Assembly (NCBI GenBank): GCA_015680685.1
Contig: MNCI01025178.1
Span: 267,073-331,072 of the forward strand
Source: Gnetum montanum
Lineage: Eukaryota; Streptophyta; Gnetopsida; Gnetales; Gnetaceae
Direction of reading: 5' to 3'
Length of the DNA stretch: 64,000 nucleotides
Shown: positions 24,161-36,999 of the stretch, one piece after another
Layout of the letters: each line of letters opens with the position of its first letter
How positions within the stretch are numbered: the stretch's first letter is position 1
The notes under the pieces: generated by a model
What the model saw: the letters and a program-made list of their open reading frames with translations, nothing else
Told to the model about the DNA's origin: nothing
Database searches by the model: none
Translations under genes and position numbers: made by a program

Positions 24161-25035
24161 TGATGAGTTATGGGTGGTTGTGTCGACTAGGCCCCATCGA
24201 TGCATCGTTTCATGCATTAACTATGCCCCATCAACACAAGGTTTGTTCTTACCTATAAATACACACTCATCAACTGCATTTATGGCATTAGTCAATCATA
24301 GTGTAGCAAATTTTTTTCAATTTTTCCATTTGAGAGTTAAAATATTTTCCTAAGTGCCCATAGTAGGAGTCATTGAGTATACAAGTATTTATTCAAGAAT
24401 TTTTGTACGTAAGCATGACAGTGTCTACAAGTAATAAAGGCGAGCTTCTTCATAAACCTTCTGACATTCTAGATAGTTTAGATGTTTATTTATGCATTCA
24501 ATGTTTTTAGTTGTTTATTTAATGTTTTCCAATAATTAAGCTAATTAAGCAAGATAAGCTAGATAAACTAAATACATAAGTACAACTACTTTGAGTGTAA
24601 CACATATTTTCTTGGTAATCCCAACAACATTATTTCTTGGTGCAACCAGTAGCATAGTGCTTGGTAACCCAGTAGTGAATACATGGGTTCAGGACATGTA
24701 CAAAAAGTGGGACTAGATGCTTATGTTAGGACCTATTAGATACCAGTTAGTTAGTTAATTTAGATTAGTCATTTAATTACTTTATCTCTCTCTCTCTCCA
24801 AGCACCAAAGAACATAAGACATAAAATGACAAAAATCATATGCCTCAATTACACTTAACCATATATTTTTACATCATAAGTGTAATTGGGAAGACAAAAA
24901 ATAACCTTAGGGCAACAATCACTTCCTATAAGACTAGTGCACTATAAACTATGAAGTCCACGAAATTCAACTGAATTGCATGTGAATGCTTTGTGATTTA
25001 TATGGTTGGGCATAGGGGTACCTCGCCACTCATCA
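24161..25035 (+). repeat. 3' LTR of G2
   Basis: 875 bp, TGATGAGTTATGGG to GCCACTCATCA. Only two palindromes (24182-24201 and 24216-24235, spacing 34) precede TATAAATA at 24254-24261, against three in the 5' LTR. Confidence 0.92.
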
Positions 25036-28000
25036 ATAGGTTATTGGGATTTTGTACTTGTCCATGGGATGTTATATTAATAGTGTTTATGCTTAGAAAC
25101 ATCTTTTATGCTAAAGGGAGGGTAACCATAGATGGGCTAATAGTAGTTGGAGTAGTGAAACTAGATGTAGCATTGCTAGTAGTTTGGGGAATATGCATGA
25201 AAAATGGGTTAGTGAAATTAATGAGATTAACAGACTAGAGGACTGGGCTTTATAATTATGTAATAAGATAATGGTAGAGATCTATGGATAGTGAGACATG
25301 AGGATCCTCATCCTCATCACAAATGTTGATGTCTCCATCACCTTTGTTGTATTAGTCTTGGAGCTAACAATTTCTATTGAAATTGATGTTGGGATGTCCT
25401 ATAGGAAAATCTAGCACATTCAAACATTTTTGGATTTTGGCACCGACCAAAACTTGAATATCATCACTTATAGCTAGGTATTTTACCAATATTATCCTCT
25501 CAAATTGATCAAGCTAAACAGGATGGTTGGGGTTGGGCAAGAAAGGTTTCAAAACATTTTCAAATTTTTTTCTAATAATTTAAGCTTAATACATTTGACT
25601 TTGTAGTCATGTTTAGTCATGGGTGTCATTAACTCTTGTGTTTTTCTCATCTCTATTAGTTTACAAACCTGGAAGTTGTGAGAGCACTTAGATCTTTATG
25701 AAAATATGATATAAAAGAACATTCCTTGCACATACTTAGAATAAGGATGAAGTACAAATGAAAAAGAGAAGATGATTAAGTAAGAATATGCTAAAATAAA
25801 CATGTTGAATTAGAGCTAACAACTTTTAGGCAAGAAAGATTCAAGAAAATAGAAAAGCTATTGGCCCTCCTTCTCACACCAAAAATATTCTGCAAATTTA
25901 TTTTTTCATAATCCTATAAGAACACCTTCACAAATCAGATGTTAAGTACCTAATCTATAGTCACAGATGGCTTTTGAAATGATGTAACCCTTAATATATC
26001 AATAATTATGAAATGTAAAGAAATAAACCTGCAATTAAATATAGACTTAGGCTACTGCCTAGCATAGGATCAATAGGGGAATGATTAAGAAATGGTGAAA
26101 TTAATGTTAAAAATAACTAAGACAATATGAGCAATATAAAAACTGAGGAAAAAAGCATAAAACTATAAAGAATGGAAACTTTATGTCTATGAAAGTGTTT
26201 AAATTCCATTCCTAAGAAATTAAAATTCTTGATTAAATAGATGAACAATGTTTACCTTCTAGGGAGGGCTAAGTTTTATAATGATGGAAGAATATAGAAT
26301 ATAAAATAAAAATAACAATAGAAGCTTAGTTTGTAAGTAAATTAATGGTTTTAGTATTGAATTTTGACCTCTAGTGGATGTGGATATGGAGGGAGAGGAC
26401 TTTGGTACTAACTAGAGTTAATTTAGGATTCAAATGGGGCTATTTTCATAAACTATACCATAAGTGACACAAGTGTGTGCTACTAATGACTTAGGTGTCA
26501 TGACAAAGTTCATGGACTACTAGGAATGCTAGGGTAACTACATAAAGAACAATCGATATAGTGGATGTAGGTACTCATGCTCTGGATCTCTTGAAATTCA
26601 ACAGGTATCAGCATCATCTTGCCAACCTTCAAAACAAATTTTATCTCACACTAGAAAATTGACAAAGGCAAGTGATGCTGACATTCTGTCAATGTCACCT
26701 ATTTAAAGGTAGAAAATTTTTCTACCTCATGTCTCTTGAAAATTGCAAAAATTGACCAAAATTAATATCTATCACCTCAAGATCGATGTAAGCTAGTTGA
26801 TGAAGGTTTGTCAAAGGAAAATCTAGAGTTAAAAGATAAGTTTATGATACATGTTGAAAATTTGTATCATGCAGGTGACACTAACACTTGCATCACATTG
26901 TGTCTCATTGTGTCACCTAGATAAAAATTGAAATTTTCATGTTCATAAAGCTACCAAAAGTCACCAAAATTGATGCTTATATGTTGAATCATGACTTAGA
27001 ACATCTTCCAAGGTCCTATGGAAGCCTAAAACATCACTTATGATGATGATTTTGGGGCATTTTGATGGCCCAAATGCATGCTTGGAATTTAAAATTATTT
27101 AAAGGTATCATAAATTTTTGAAAAACTCATTTTTCATAGAAAAAAGAATCATTAAGCATCCTTATTCAATAAAAATTACATTTATATTATTAGTTATTAC
27201 GCAAGTTCAAATATAAATTTTTACTACTAAATTCACACCTATTTATTAACATCCTACAGGTGAAATTTAACAAAATAAACTATAAAAATGTGATTATTTA
27301 TTGTGAATATAAATAAATAATAGTATTTATTAGACATTTACTTACTATATTTAATATATGTATATTCATTATTTACCACTATAAATGATGCATTTCTATA
27401 TTTGCATGTATTTTTTTTATTCTTTTGAAATTTTAGACAGAATTTTTCACTCATAAAAGTATAAAACCACATAATTTACATTTCAAATTTAAATCCTTTC
27501 CAAATAGATTTAACAATGTCGAAACCAAATTTATCTTGGTGAGCCAAGAAAACTAGGTACATCATATAATATATAGCACAAGAATACAAAATATGATAAC
27601 CTATGCATTGTAATAATCATACCAACATAATATGGCAACCTATACCCCAAGACAACTATGTGCATAACCATTAACTCCTATGATAATCTATGCCCTAGAA
27701 TAACTATATGCATGATCATAATTAACTCATTTGGTAGCTTATGTCCCATGCATAATCATACCAAACTCCCATGTATAAGGCAATTATACTTGAAGACCTA
27801 CTATTAAGCCTTAAATATTCATACACAATGATAACATCATACCAACTAGCAAAGATCCACTAGTAAGCCTAAGATCTTTCTCATACACAAACCCATCTAG
27901 CAGCTAGCATAGTAATACTCAATGTATCATGCGTATCAATTGTCATGAGTACCTATAATCACATGTTTGAATGTCTTTTATTAGTCTTTTATTTAGCCAA

Positions 28001-30480
28001 CTAGTGCTAGGGCCCCTCAACTAGTGATCCAAAAATCACTATCCTTCTTCAGCTCTAATCATAAGGCAAATCCATCTACATCACATACAAGCTATCAAAT
28101 GAATTCTCATACACTTTTCCACTCCAAGGATGAGGCTTAAGACAATAGCCTTATTGATGCATCATCGTGGGGGTTAATCCAACATCCTTCAAGATACTTC
28201 ATCATGTAGTAGTCCATACATATCATGTTATCTTCACATGTCAATTGATCATAAGTAAACAATGCTACATGCATCACCACAAAAACACATATCATATGAT
28301 GCTTTCTTAAGTTTCATCAACTAACATAGGCACCTTGTTCCATAAGTAATTTCAACATGCATCGATATCATACATACATACATATCATAAACCAAAAGTC
28401 ACAAACAACCAATGATCCATAACCACTAGCCTTTTGGATGTTTGATCATAGGAACAACCTACTTGTAACATAAGGTAATCATAGGGCAAATCCTCTTATG
28501 CTCTTCCACTCTTATGATGAGGCCTCAGATAGGAGCCTTACTGATGCATCACAATGGGAATCAATACAACATCTTTTAAGATGCTTCATCATCAAGTGGT
28601 CCATACACCTTATGTTATATCCACATGTTGACTAACCACAAGTAACCAATGCTACATGCATCATCACAAAAACATGTAACATACAAGGCTTGCTTAGGTC
28701 TCATCAACTAACATATGCATCTCATGCCATATACAATGTCAACATACATTAATATCATGCATATATATATCATAAATCAACATTTACAAGAAATCTCTAC
28801 TACTTGACTCTACATAAGACATAAATATTACATGAAAACATAAATGATGACACACATGACAAGTCTTGTGAATAAAAAATCATTCAAAATGTAAGTCGAT
28901 ACATCCTAGTACCACATACAATGTCTCAATAATATTATCACTCAAGCACATACCAATATATGTCCAAGATACTTAGTCCATAACCACACAAAATGGGTCT
29001 TTATCATAGCACATGGCCCCATGCACATGACATGTATTTCTATTCAGATTAACCACATAAACCAGGGGATGTTAAAAAATCATAACATGTAATCTAGCAT
29101 ACTCATATAAACCTCACAATAGATCATGTTCCTACTACCGTTGTATCCTAGCTCACTATTATGCTTTTTCTACTAGCGAATTGCAACTCTCTCACTACTT
29201 AATTGTGAGCTTTAACTAATCCATCACTAGCCAACCACAACTTGTAGTGAGGTTTAAACCTCCACCACAAGCCACTATTGAGTTATTACACCTAACCTTA
29301 CATGTCAAAACAGAACATAAACATTACCTATCTCTCACAATAACTTATAGTGTAGTCCTAGGGCTCCATTGCAATTGGGTTACGACTCACATCTCATACA
29401 CTCTTCTCAATAAATTACATCATAACTCCAATGTAAAGGAATCATGACTCACATCATAAATGAAACCCTATTGCAACCAAAATTTAACTCATGAACTATG
29501 CAAAAACAAAGGCTAAACATTCCAACAACAACTATAACATCACCAAAATCATAACATCTCAATTGGAAAAAATTTTGGATCAGTTTAATGGGTTCCTACA
29601 GTTCCTACAACACTTCATATAATAAATCATTGCAACTTTATAGCATAACCTTGACATGAAAATTTAACATGGCATACAAAACATCCAAGTATCTACATAT
29701 TCCAAATCCCCATGCACATGAAGACACATACATGCATCTTAGAAGGAAAAATAGTGAAAAGGCAATAAAAACCCACCAATCAAATTAAAGTCCATGAAAG
29801 TATAAAATGACTATATAAAAATTAACCTGATTCACTCTTGAAACTAAGCACAAGAAATAGTAACAACCTCAAATCCTACTTTCGAACAAGATCAAACACG
29901 AATGTGAAAGTAGCAATGGAGATGAAGAAGGATTAAGCCAAAATGCACAAGTAGAGGAAATGATTGAGAGGAAGAAAGTAGATGTATATTTGTTTAATAT
30001 ACTTTATAAATATATAATATATTATAATATGCATGGGTATTTTTATATATCCAATTGTAATTTCCACCTTCCTACTAATACCCTTAGGGTCAAAGACACA
30101 TAACTCACATAGGGAAACTCCAAATCCAAAACCAATCAAATCCATAATAAGATCATCACACATACCATGCATTCACATGTAATAACATAATCAAGCATCA
30201 TAGAGCATAGCTATACCATACAAATTCATAAATAATATACATCACATATAAAGCATAAACTTCATACCATACTACTACTCATGTCCCCAATCCTTCATAC
30301 CTACCTAATGCATCTTATAAGATCTATGTAGGTAATCATGTTATATATCATCAATGAAACATAAAAATTTACATTTAATAAGGCATTATAAAACATATAT
30401 CAATATCATGTGCTAACTTGCCCATACAACTCCAACTACAACTTCTGTACACACAGATAACTAGGCATCATACTATACAA
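25036..30480. other. AT-rich repeat DNA without recognisable genes
   Basis: No frame of note. The first few hundred bases continue the sequence that G2 interrupted (compare 13430-13574). 26640-26990 holds two related stretches about 215 bp apart. 27500-30300 is rich in cat, aca and ata words with a tandem repeat at 28057-28790. It is probably the non-coding part of one or more old retroelements that I cannot name. Confidence 0.4.
28057..28790. repeat. Two-copy tandem repeat, period about 387 bp
   Basis: Copy one (28057-28400) and copy two (28477-28790) share, in order, the aatcata(a/g)ggcaaatcc block, the gatgaggc block, aacatc(c/t)tt..aagat.cttcatcat, aatgctacatgcatca.cac and tctcatcaactaacata-like blocks. 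Most landmarks are offset by 387 bp, so two small indels separate the copies. Confidence 0.8.
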
Positions 30481-30499
30481 AGGGATCCGATAAAGGGGT

Positions 30500-30993
30500 G
30501 TGGTAGCCCAAAAACATTCTTCAATTTATAAAATATTTGAACTAATTAAAGAATATCCTTTTCAATATTTAGTGAATTTTATTATTAGATAAAATTTTTC
30601 ATGTTGGAAAAATTATCTTCTATGGAAATTTTAATGCTCATGTCAAATTAGAAAAATTTCCATTTTTTGAGTGAAATGAAGTAGATTTTTTAGGTACAAT
30701 ATATTATGAACACTTACATTTATCTCTTAACAAGGCATAAATAGGTTTGATTAAGAATTAAATTTATGGTAAGGCCTTAATGTTAGTATTCCTAATTGTG
30801 TTTCAAAATTTTCAAACCCTTTGCTATATATGTTTGAAGGTTTTCAAGCAGATTCATTAATTGATTTCTTTTTATGCAATCATGATAGTCTAAGTATGAT
30901 TTCAAATTTGGTGGTTAGTGATAAATTAATTGAATCACCACATCATTGTAGAATTTTTAATATCTAGGCTATATGTAAGTGTACTAGGCCAAG
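30500..30993 (+). pseudogene. LINE 1, endonuclease part (left of G3)
   Basis: Broken frames resemble the endonuclease of plant L1-type LINEs: FYGNFNAH (compare the GDFN motif), a middle part and MISNLVVSDKLIESPHH, close to the S.ID.+.VS.+L....H region. It stops exactly at the G3 target site ccaag and continues at 44383. Confidence 0.55.
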
Positions 30994-31907
30994 TGATGAG
31001 TCATCATTGGTTGGTTGTGTTGATGAGGCCTCGTTGATGAGGCCCTGTCGACGCATCTTGCCCTACGTCAATGAGGCCTTGTCGATGTAGTGTCTATCCA
31101 TTGCCTATAAATATGTGCCTACCAGCCGCATTTATGGGGAGTCCAAATTTCAGTTGTAGTGAAGCTCTTGCATTCTTTCCATTCAAAAGTTCGAAATTTT
31201 TTTCCCTAAGTGCCTGCAGTAGGAGTCATTGAGTGTACAGAGTTTTATTCAAGCATTGTTGTGCCTAAGCATGACAGTGTGTGCAGCAATAAAGATGAGC
31301 TTTCTGATAAACCTTGTAGCACTTTGGATAGATTAGCTATTTTATTTATACATTTAATTTTTTCAATTATTTATTAAATGCTTTCAATTAGTTATCAAAT
31401 ATTGTCCAATTATTATGTTAATGAGACAATTAAGAAAGATAGATTACACACATAAGTATGACCACTTCAAGTGTAACACATATTTTCTTGGTAATCCCAA
31501 CAACGTTATTGCTTGGTACGCCTAATAGCATAGTGCTTGATCGTCCAACAATGGATACGTGGGTCCAGGACATGTACAGAAGGTGGAGACAAATACTTAT
31601 GTTAGGATTAGTTAAATAGTAGTTAATTAAATAATTTAGATTAGTTGATCAAATTTCTTTTACCTACATTTGGAGCACCCAAAATATAAAATACAAAATG
31701 ATAAAAATTGGATGCCTTAATGACACTGAACCATACCAATGTACGTCACAAGTGTACTTGGAAGGACAACAATTGATCTTAAGGATAGATTCACTTCCTA
31801 AAGGAATAGTGTAGTAGAAATGATAAAGTTTGTGGAATTCAACCGATTCACATGTGAATGCTTTGTGATTCGTATGGTTGGGCGTAGAGGTACCTCACTG
31901 CTCATCA
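30994..31907 (+). repeat. 5' LTR of G3
   Basis: 914 bp, TGATGAGTCATC to CTGCTCATCA. Palindromes start at 31019, 31033 and 31067 (spacing 14 and 34) and TATAAATA lies at 31106-31113, 19 bp after the last. Confidence 0.94.
31019..31113 (+). promoter_or_regulatory. Palindrome array and TATA box, G3 5' LTR
   Basis: Units read like GTTGATGAGGCCTCGTTGAT, with arms (G/A)TTGA(C/T) and the core AGGCCT or AGGCCC. The first two overlap by 6 bp, sharing an arm. Several units contain TGACG-like or TTGAC words that plant bZIP or WRKY factors can bind; this link is inferred. Confidence 0.65.
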
Positions 31908-31925
31908 TTGGGGTCGTTGCCACAG
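31908..31925 (+). other. Primer-binding site of G3
   Basis: TTGGGGTCGTTGCCACAG follows the LTR directly. It resembles TGGCGCCGTTGCCGGGGA, the aspartate-tRNA type site typical of Athila and Tat elements. Confidence 0.75.
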
Positions 31926-32061
31926 ACTTTTTTTGTAGAACATGCACTATTTAGGTCTAAGTGAATACCACTAATATCGTTGTACAAACCTAAAGGTCAA
32001 TAACATTCCTACTATACATAAATTATAAAAGCACACTGACAATTTCATTTTATTTTTAAAA

Positions 32062-33917
32062 ATGTCTTCTTCTTCTCGTAAGCCTGAAGATACTAAACCA
32101 TCGATTCCATAGGAATACAAAGTGGTATACTCTCATCCAGATGAGTTTATGCTAAATTTCACCTTCATCCTACATCAAGGTGAAAAAATGTGATGGTTTG
32201 ATATGGCGGGCAACATCGTTTTTCCCCCCAATAGATCTGTGCACGAAATTTTGTTTAAAACCCTTAAGAAATTGGGCATAACAAATCTTCATGAAGAGTA
32301 TGTTGTGGATGGATATGACACTTGGAACTATTGTCCCATTGAAACATAACATAAGTAAGAGAAATGCCAAAAGAGACTCCATGAAGCCACAAAGGGGAAA
32401 TATTACACTAACCCCTTGTTCCTACTAGATCAAGAGGACAATGAGGATCCTCCCTTGGAAGCTTCTCAACATGAAGTTTGTCCACCCCCTGCTAATGATG
32501 GTAAGGGTGTGAACTTGACCCTGCAATCAACTATTCATAAACTAGGTTCAAGGAAGAGCAATAGCCAAGGTAGGGACTCAAGTGAACATCGCAATAACAA
32601 GGGATCTAATGATGGTGATAGTAAAAAGCGTAAGAGTGATGCTAGACACTGCGGTGGCGATGGTGGTCCACCTTCCTCTTCATCCTCTTCATCCAATTCC
32701 AAACATTCCTCTTCATTTGATGATTCTCATCGAAGCTACCATTGAAACAACCATGATGAATGTGATCGACAAAATAACAATAACCATGAAGGCCACCAAA
32801 ATCGAACGGGTGGCTGAAACCATCATCGGCATCATCAATGTAGCAATGATGATGAACCTTTACTAGCAACTTGAAGTATGCTTACCATTGTGGAGGTAGT
32901 AAGAATTCCAACCAAGCATATGAAGGATAGTCGGATCAAGCACATAGATATGAACAATATCCCAAGATTTAAGGGGGATATAATTCTAATCCGTAGACAC
33001 ATCTACAAGCTTTTCAAGATGCTTATGCCTTATAGAACATTGAGAAGAAGTGGTAGAAACTCAAGCTGTTCCCAAGGACACTCATTAAGGAAGCTAAAAG
33101 TTGGTACCAATCCTTAGAACTAGAATTTATCCAAATATGAAGTACCATGTTAGAATTGTTCAATGACAAATATCAAATGTACTCTAGAGTGTCTAACCTA
33201 AGAAGGCAAATCCAAGGCTAGAAACAAGGAGTACATGAAGCCTTGGATGCCACCATGGGCTGATACTATTCACTCTTACATAGATTTCCTAGCCATGGTC
33301 ACTCTCAGATGGAACAACTTTGCCACATCATAGATGGGCTTAGAGCAAAAACAAGAAGAACCCTTGAGGTGTGTGCCTAAGGGAAGTTGTTTGAAATGAG
33401 AGCTCATTAGATCCAAAGGCTAATTGAGCAAGTAGCAAAAGAAGAAGGTGAGCTATGAAAAAGGGAGAGTGCTAAAGAGTATAATAGGGACCCATCCATT
33501 AGAAAATGAGAGGTTCGATTTTGTGATGAGGAGGAGTCAACACTTGATGAAGTGGTGAACAGAAAGACCTTGCCTATCCAAAAACATATTTCTGACATTT
33601 CAGCCAAGGTTGATAAGTTATGGGACTTTTTGAATGAAAAGTTTCAAATTGCTTTGAAGATTGCTGAAGAATTCAAAGAGAAAAATAGTGATCGTAATCG
33701 TAGATGGCGAAAAGGAGTTGAACATGCCTACCAAAGAGGAAAGGGCAAAGCTGCTGTAGTAGAGGAAGTTGTGGAATATGACTCTGATGATGAAACTGAA
33801 TGTGACATCTATCAATATGAACATCCAAAGGGATGCTACCTGGTGGTGTCACACTTACAAGAGTCTAGAGTGTACACATTGAATCCTCACCTAGCATGTA
33901 GACAAGCTCCAAGATGA
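32062..33917 (+). pseudogene. gag of G3 (interrupted)
   Basis: It starts at ATG 32062 (MSSSSRKPEDTKPSIP, then a stop). Next come an N-terminal domain with LHEEYVVDGYDTWNY, a 32416-32745 stretch rich in S, K, N and D (SSSSSSSSNSKHSSSFDDS), and a histidine/asparagine-rich stretch. The gag core (32880-33420) has IPRFKG, HLQAFQDAYAL, KLKLFPRTLIKEAKSWYQSL and a cysteine/histidine-bearing LCHIIDGL. An open frame, 33552-33917, ends with RGKGKAAVVEE and CDIYQYEHPKGC. No standard CCHC knuckle is seen. Family role: structural precursor of the virus-like particle. Confidence 0.78.
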
Positions 33918-34539
33918 TTGCATTACCCTTAAGGCAACCCAAGGTAGTTCCACCAACAACAACAAGCTTACTATCCAAGTGGAACTTCTTCATAACCTTA
34001 TGAATAGTATTAACAATGGTATCAACCATAATCATGGGAAATGCCACTGCCAAAGTAGTAGTACAAATAGAGGTAACCAAATCCATACATGTACTATGTT
34101 CAGCAACCCATCTCCCTTAGAAGTTTGGCAAGTCATGCATCATTCTAACATCACTATTACCCTCCAAAGCACCACTAAACACATTCACCATCTACTCAAG
34201 GGGAAAATCCATATCTGTATCCTTATCATCCTCTACATTCCTTTGCACCTACACCTCCACCTTTAACTTAGTTACCTCTTGCTCCATCTGTGCAAGGTGA
34301 AATTCCTTCACAACCACAGCAATGAAATGGTACATGGGCTGTACACTCACAACTAGTTTTTCAACCAAATGGTCCAGATAATTGATCAAGGAAATGACCT
34401 TTTTTGGCCCAGCAATCTTCTCTAGCCCTCAAAATCTACTCTAGTCAATCACCCTGCATCTTCAGTACCCTCACCCTCTACATCAAATATCTTCAAACAC
34501 CCTTCAAACCAAGTGTTGCCTAGGATATGCACTATAATG

Positions 34540-35130
34540 CTAACTCATGTTGTTTCTAACTAGATCAAGGATGGTAACCTTCCTACAAAAAGATCTAATC
34601 CAAGAAATCCACTCATCTTTCTACAAATTGCCAAAAAAGAGCCATGTAAGGCTTTTCTTGACTTTGGTTTCAAGGTTAACCTCATCTCCCATGATATGTA
34701 CAAGGATTGGAACCTACCACCTCTTAAGAAGAGCAATATATATCTAGAATTAGCAAATCAGTTGATTTCGGTCCCTTTGGGATTAGTAGATGACATTGTC
34801 ATCATAGTTTGTGGGTGGTCCTATCATGTTGATTTTCTAGTAATCAAGGACAAATACAAAAGTGACTTCCCCACCATCTTGGGAAGGGCTTGGTTAAGCA
34901 TGGTTGATGCACAAATGGATATAAGGGACTTATCTCTGAAAATATCTAAGAAGAATGAGTTAGAAAGAATTGAGAAGAAGTGTATTCCATGCATCGCATA
35001 CAATGATAACAAGTGCAATTACGTGCAAATGATTTGGTCAATCAAAGGTACATACATTAAGGCATGCAATCAGTGTGCACAAGAAATTAATATTCAATGG
35101 TGTCTATTCACAGCAGTCACAAAGTAGGAG
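34540..35130 (+). pseudogene. Aspartic protease of G3
   Basis: Layout as in Athila pol: LTHVVSN near the start, active-site loop KAFLDFGFKVNLISHDMYK, then LANQLISVPLGLVDDI, HVDFLVIKDKYKSDFPTILGRAWLS. The flap and ILGR region are well kept. The catalytic triplet is D-F-G at 34660-34668 instead of D-S-G or D-T-G, so the present copy should be inactive. 34696-35127 is open for 143 codons. Upstream, 33918-34540 is a proline/glutamine/serine-rich linker from gag. Confidence 0.85.
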
Positions 35131-35459
35131 GGTACCCAATGGCTAATAGCCGATTCAGATAGTAGCACAGTATGCATGAAGCCAACTAAGAGCTTAACTT
35201 GTGCATATGTAGAAAGCATGGACAAAATTAAACAAGTCCATTTCCAACTCTCTAATGAAGATGATGATAATTGTTGGGGAGAGTTGGAGATCCCTGATCA
35301 CTTCAAGCAAAAGCCCTTAGAACTAAAAACTTTACCAATCAAAATGGAGTATGCATTTTTAAAGAACGGTAAACCAATCATCATTAATGCAAAACTTTCT
35401 CCTAAACAAAAATAAAATTTGTTGAAAGTGGTAAATAAATGATCCATAGCCTTCACTTG

Positions 35460-36400
35460 TTCATATTCAAAGCTAACAAAAACTGATCCAAGGATATGCT
35501 AGCACCGCATCTACATTGACTTGGCCATGAAGCCTAGAAGGTAGCCACAGAGGTAGCTAAACCCCAAATTAAAGCAAATCATTAAGGAGGAGATAGAGCA
35601 ACTCCTCACAGCAGGGTTTATCTATCCAATCACGGATAGTGAGTGGGTTAAGCCACTCATAATTTTACCAAAGAAGGATGGTAAATGGAGGGTTTGCATT
35701 GATTTTAGGTTGTTAAATATGGCAACATTTAAGGATCATTTTCCTTTGCCATTTGTGGATCAATTATTAAACACCATATACGGACATTGTTATTATAGTT
35801 TCTTCGATGGTATAGTGGCTATAACCAAATACAAATTGCAATAGAAGGACCAAGCCATGAAAACATTCATGAGTCCGTGGGGAACTTTTACATACTGTAA
35901 GATGTCATTTGGCATATGCAATGCCCCTACAACATTTCAACGCTTGGTCCTTAGTATCTTTCAACAATAGATCAATAGTGGTGTTGAAGTCTTCATGGAT
36001 GACTTCTCCACCTATGGAGCTACCTTTGAGCAAGCCTTGGACTGACTTGAGTAAGTACTGAAGAGATGTGTTGAGACAAACCTACGACTCAATTGGCAAA
36101 ATAGCCATCTCATGGTCCAAGAAGGCATTGTGCTAGGGCACTAAATTTCATAGAAAGGGATTGAGGTAGACCTAGAAAAGATAAGTGTAATCCAAGGAAT
36201 AACATGCCAACCAAATATCATTAAAGATGTTCGGTCATTCCTTGGACACACTGATTACTATCGACACTTTATTGAGAATTTCTCTAAGATTGCAAAGCTG
36301 TTGGTAGAACTTACAAAGAAATATGCACCTTTCATTTGGACCAAGGAATGTGAAAATGTATTCTAATAATTAAAAGAGAAACTTGTAGAAACACCAATCC
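35460..36400 (+). pseudogene. Reverse transcriptase of G3
   Basis: Recognisable in order: IIKEEIEQLLTAGFIYPI, WVKPLIILPKKDGKWRVCID, FPLPFVDQLL, GTFTYCKMSFGICNAPTTFQ, FMDDFS at 35992-36009 (the catalytic YVDD-type box), EGIVLGH, then FLGHTDYYRHFIENFSKIAK. The FMDDFS form and the EGIVLGH...KGIEVD sequence are typical of Athila. Several stops interrupt the frame. The enzyme would copy element RNA into cDNA within cytoplasmic particles. Confidence 0.9.
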
Positions 36401-36900
36401 TACAAGCACCAGATTGGTCCAAACCATTTCATATCATGACAGATGCATCTAACTATGCTTTGGAGCAATACTCACATAGATGGACGATAAGAAACATTCA
36501 TATTATATACACTACATGAGTCAAAGCATTGTGGAAGCATAGTTAAATTACACCACCATGGAGAAGGAATTAATGGTAGTGGTGTATGCATTAGAAAATT
36601 TTAGACATTATGTGTTAGGCTATAAAATATTTTTACATATGAACCACAGTGCAATTTGCTTCTTTATGAATAAGCCAACAGTGAGCCCTCACGTTATATG
36701 GTAGCTTGTGATCTTGCAGGAATTTGATCTTACTATGGTAGATCGGAAAGGGGCCGAGAATGTGGTCACTAACCATATTTCTCACTTAGGATGGGATAAC
36801 AAAGAGGAGGAAATCCTACTCTCTGATCAATTTCTAGATGAACTCCTCTTTACTAGAGCAATAAATGAACAAATGCCTAAAAAAGAAATATGGTATAATG
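36400..36900 (+). pseudogene. RNase H of G3
   Basis: SKPFHIMTDASNYAL contains the first catalytic aspartate. The second half is shifted in frame (KELMVVVYALENFRHYV, HMNHSAI, where a catalytic TDH reads MNH). It leads into FDLTMVDRKGAENVVTNHISHL, the usual RNase H end. The open stretch 36708-36926 covers this end and the linker to integrase. Confidence 0.8.
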
Positions 36901-36999
36901 GCATCCTCACATATCTTCTTACTTAAGAGATGCCACAAGACTTGAATTTTAGGAAGAAGCAACAATTTCTTCATCAGGTCAAATACTCCATGGAAATTC

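Larger units (their letters stand above)
13575..25035 (+). mobile_element. G2: end-to-end Athila-type Ty3/gypsy element without RT
   Basis: This 11,461-bp element has a 5' LTR (13575-14453), primer site, gag, protease, part of RNase H, integrase, a long post-pol region with its own promoter array and intron, a post-pol ORF and a 3' LTR (24161-25035). Target duplications are ataag (13570-13574) and atagg (25036-25040), one mismatch apart. Compared with G3, about 960 bp covering all RT is missing at about 18128-18143. It therefore could not make its own cDNA unless the deletion came after insertion. All coding parts also have stops and frameshifts. Confidence 0.9.

Noticed and set aside
32416-32745. 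Serine-rich 109-codon frame as a separate gene
   Set aside because: It lies in frame within G3 gag and aligns with the linker in G2 and G4 gag.
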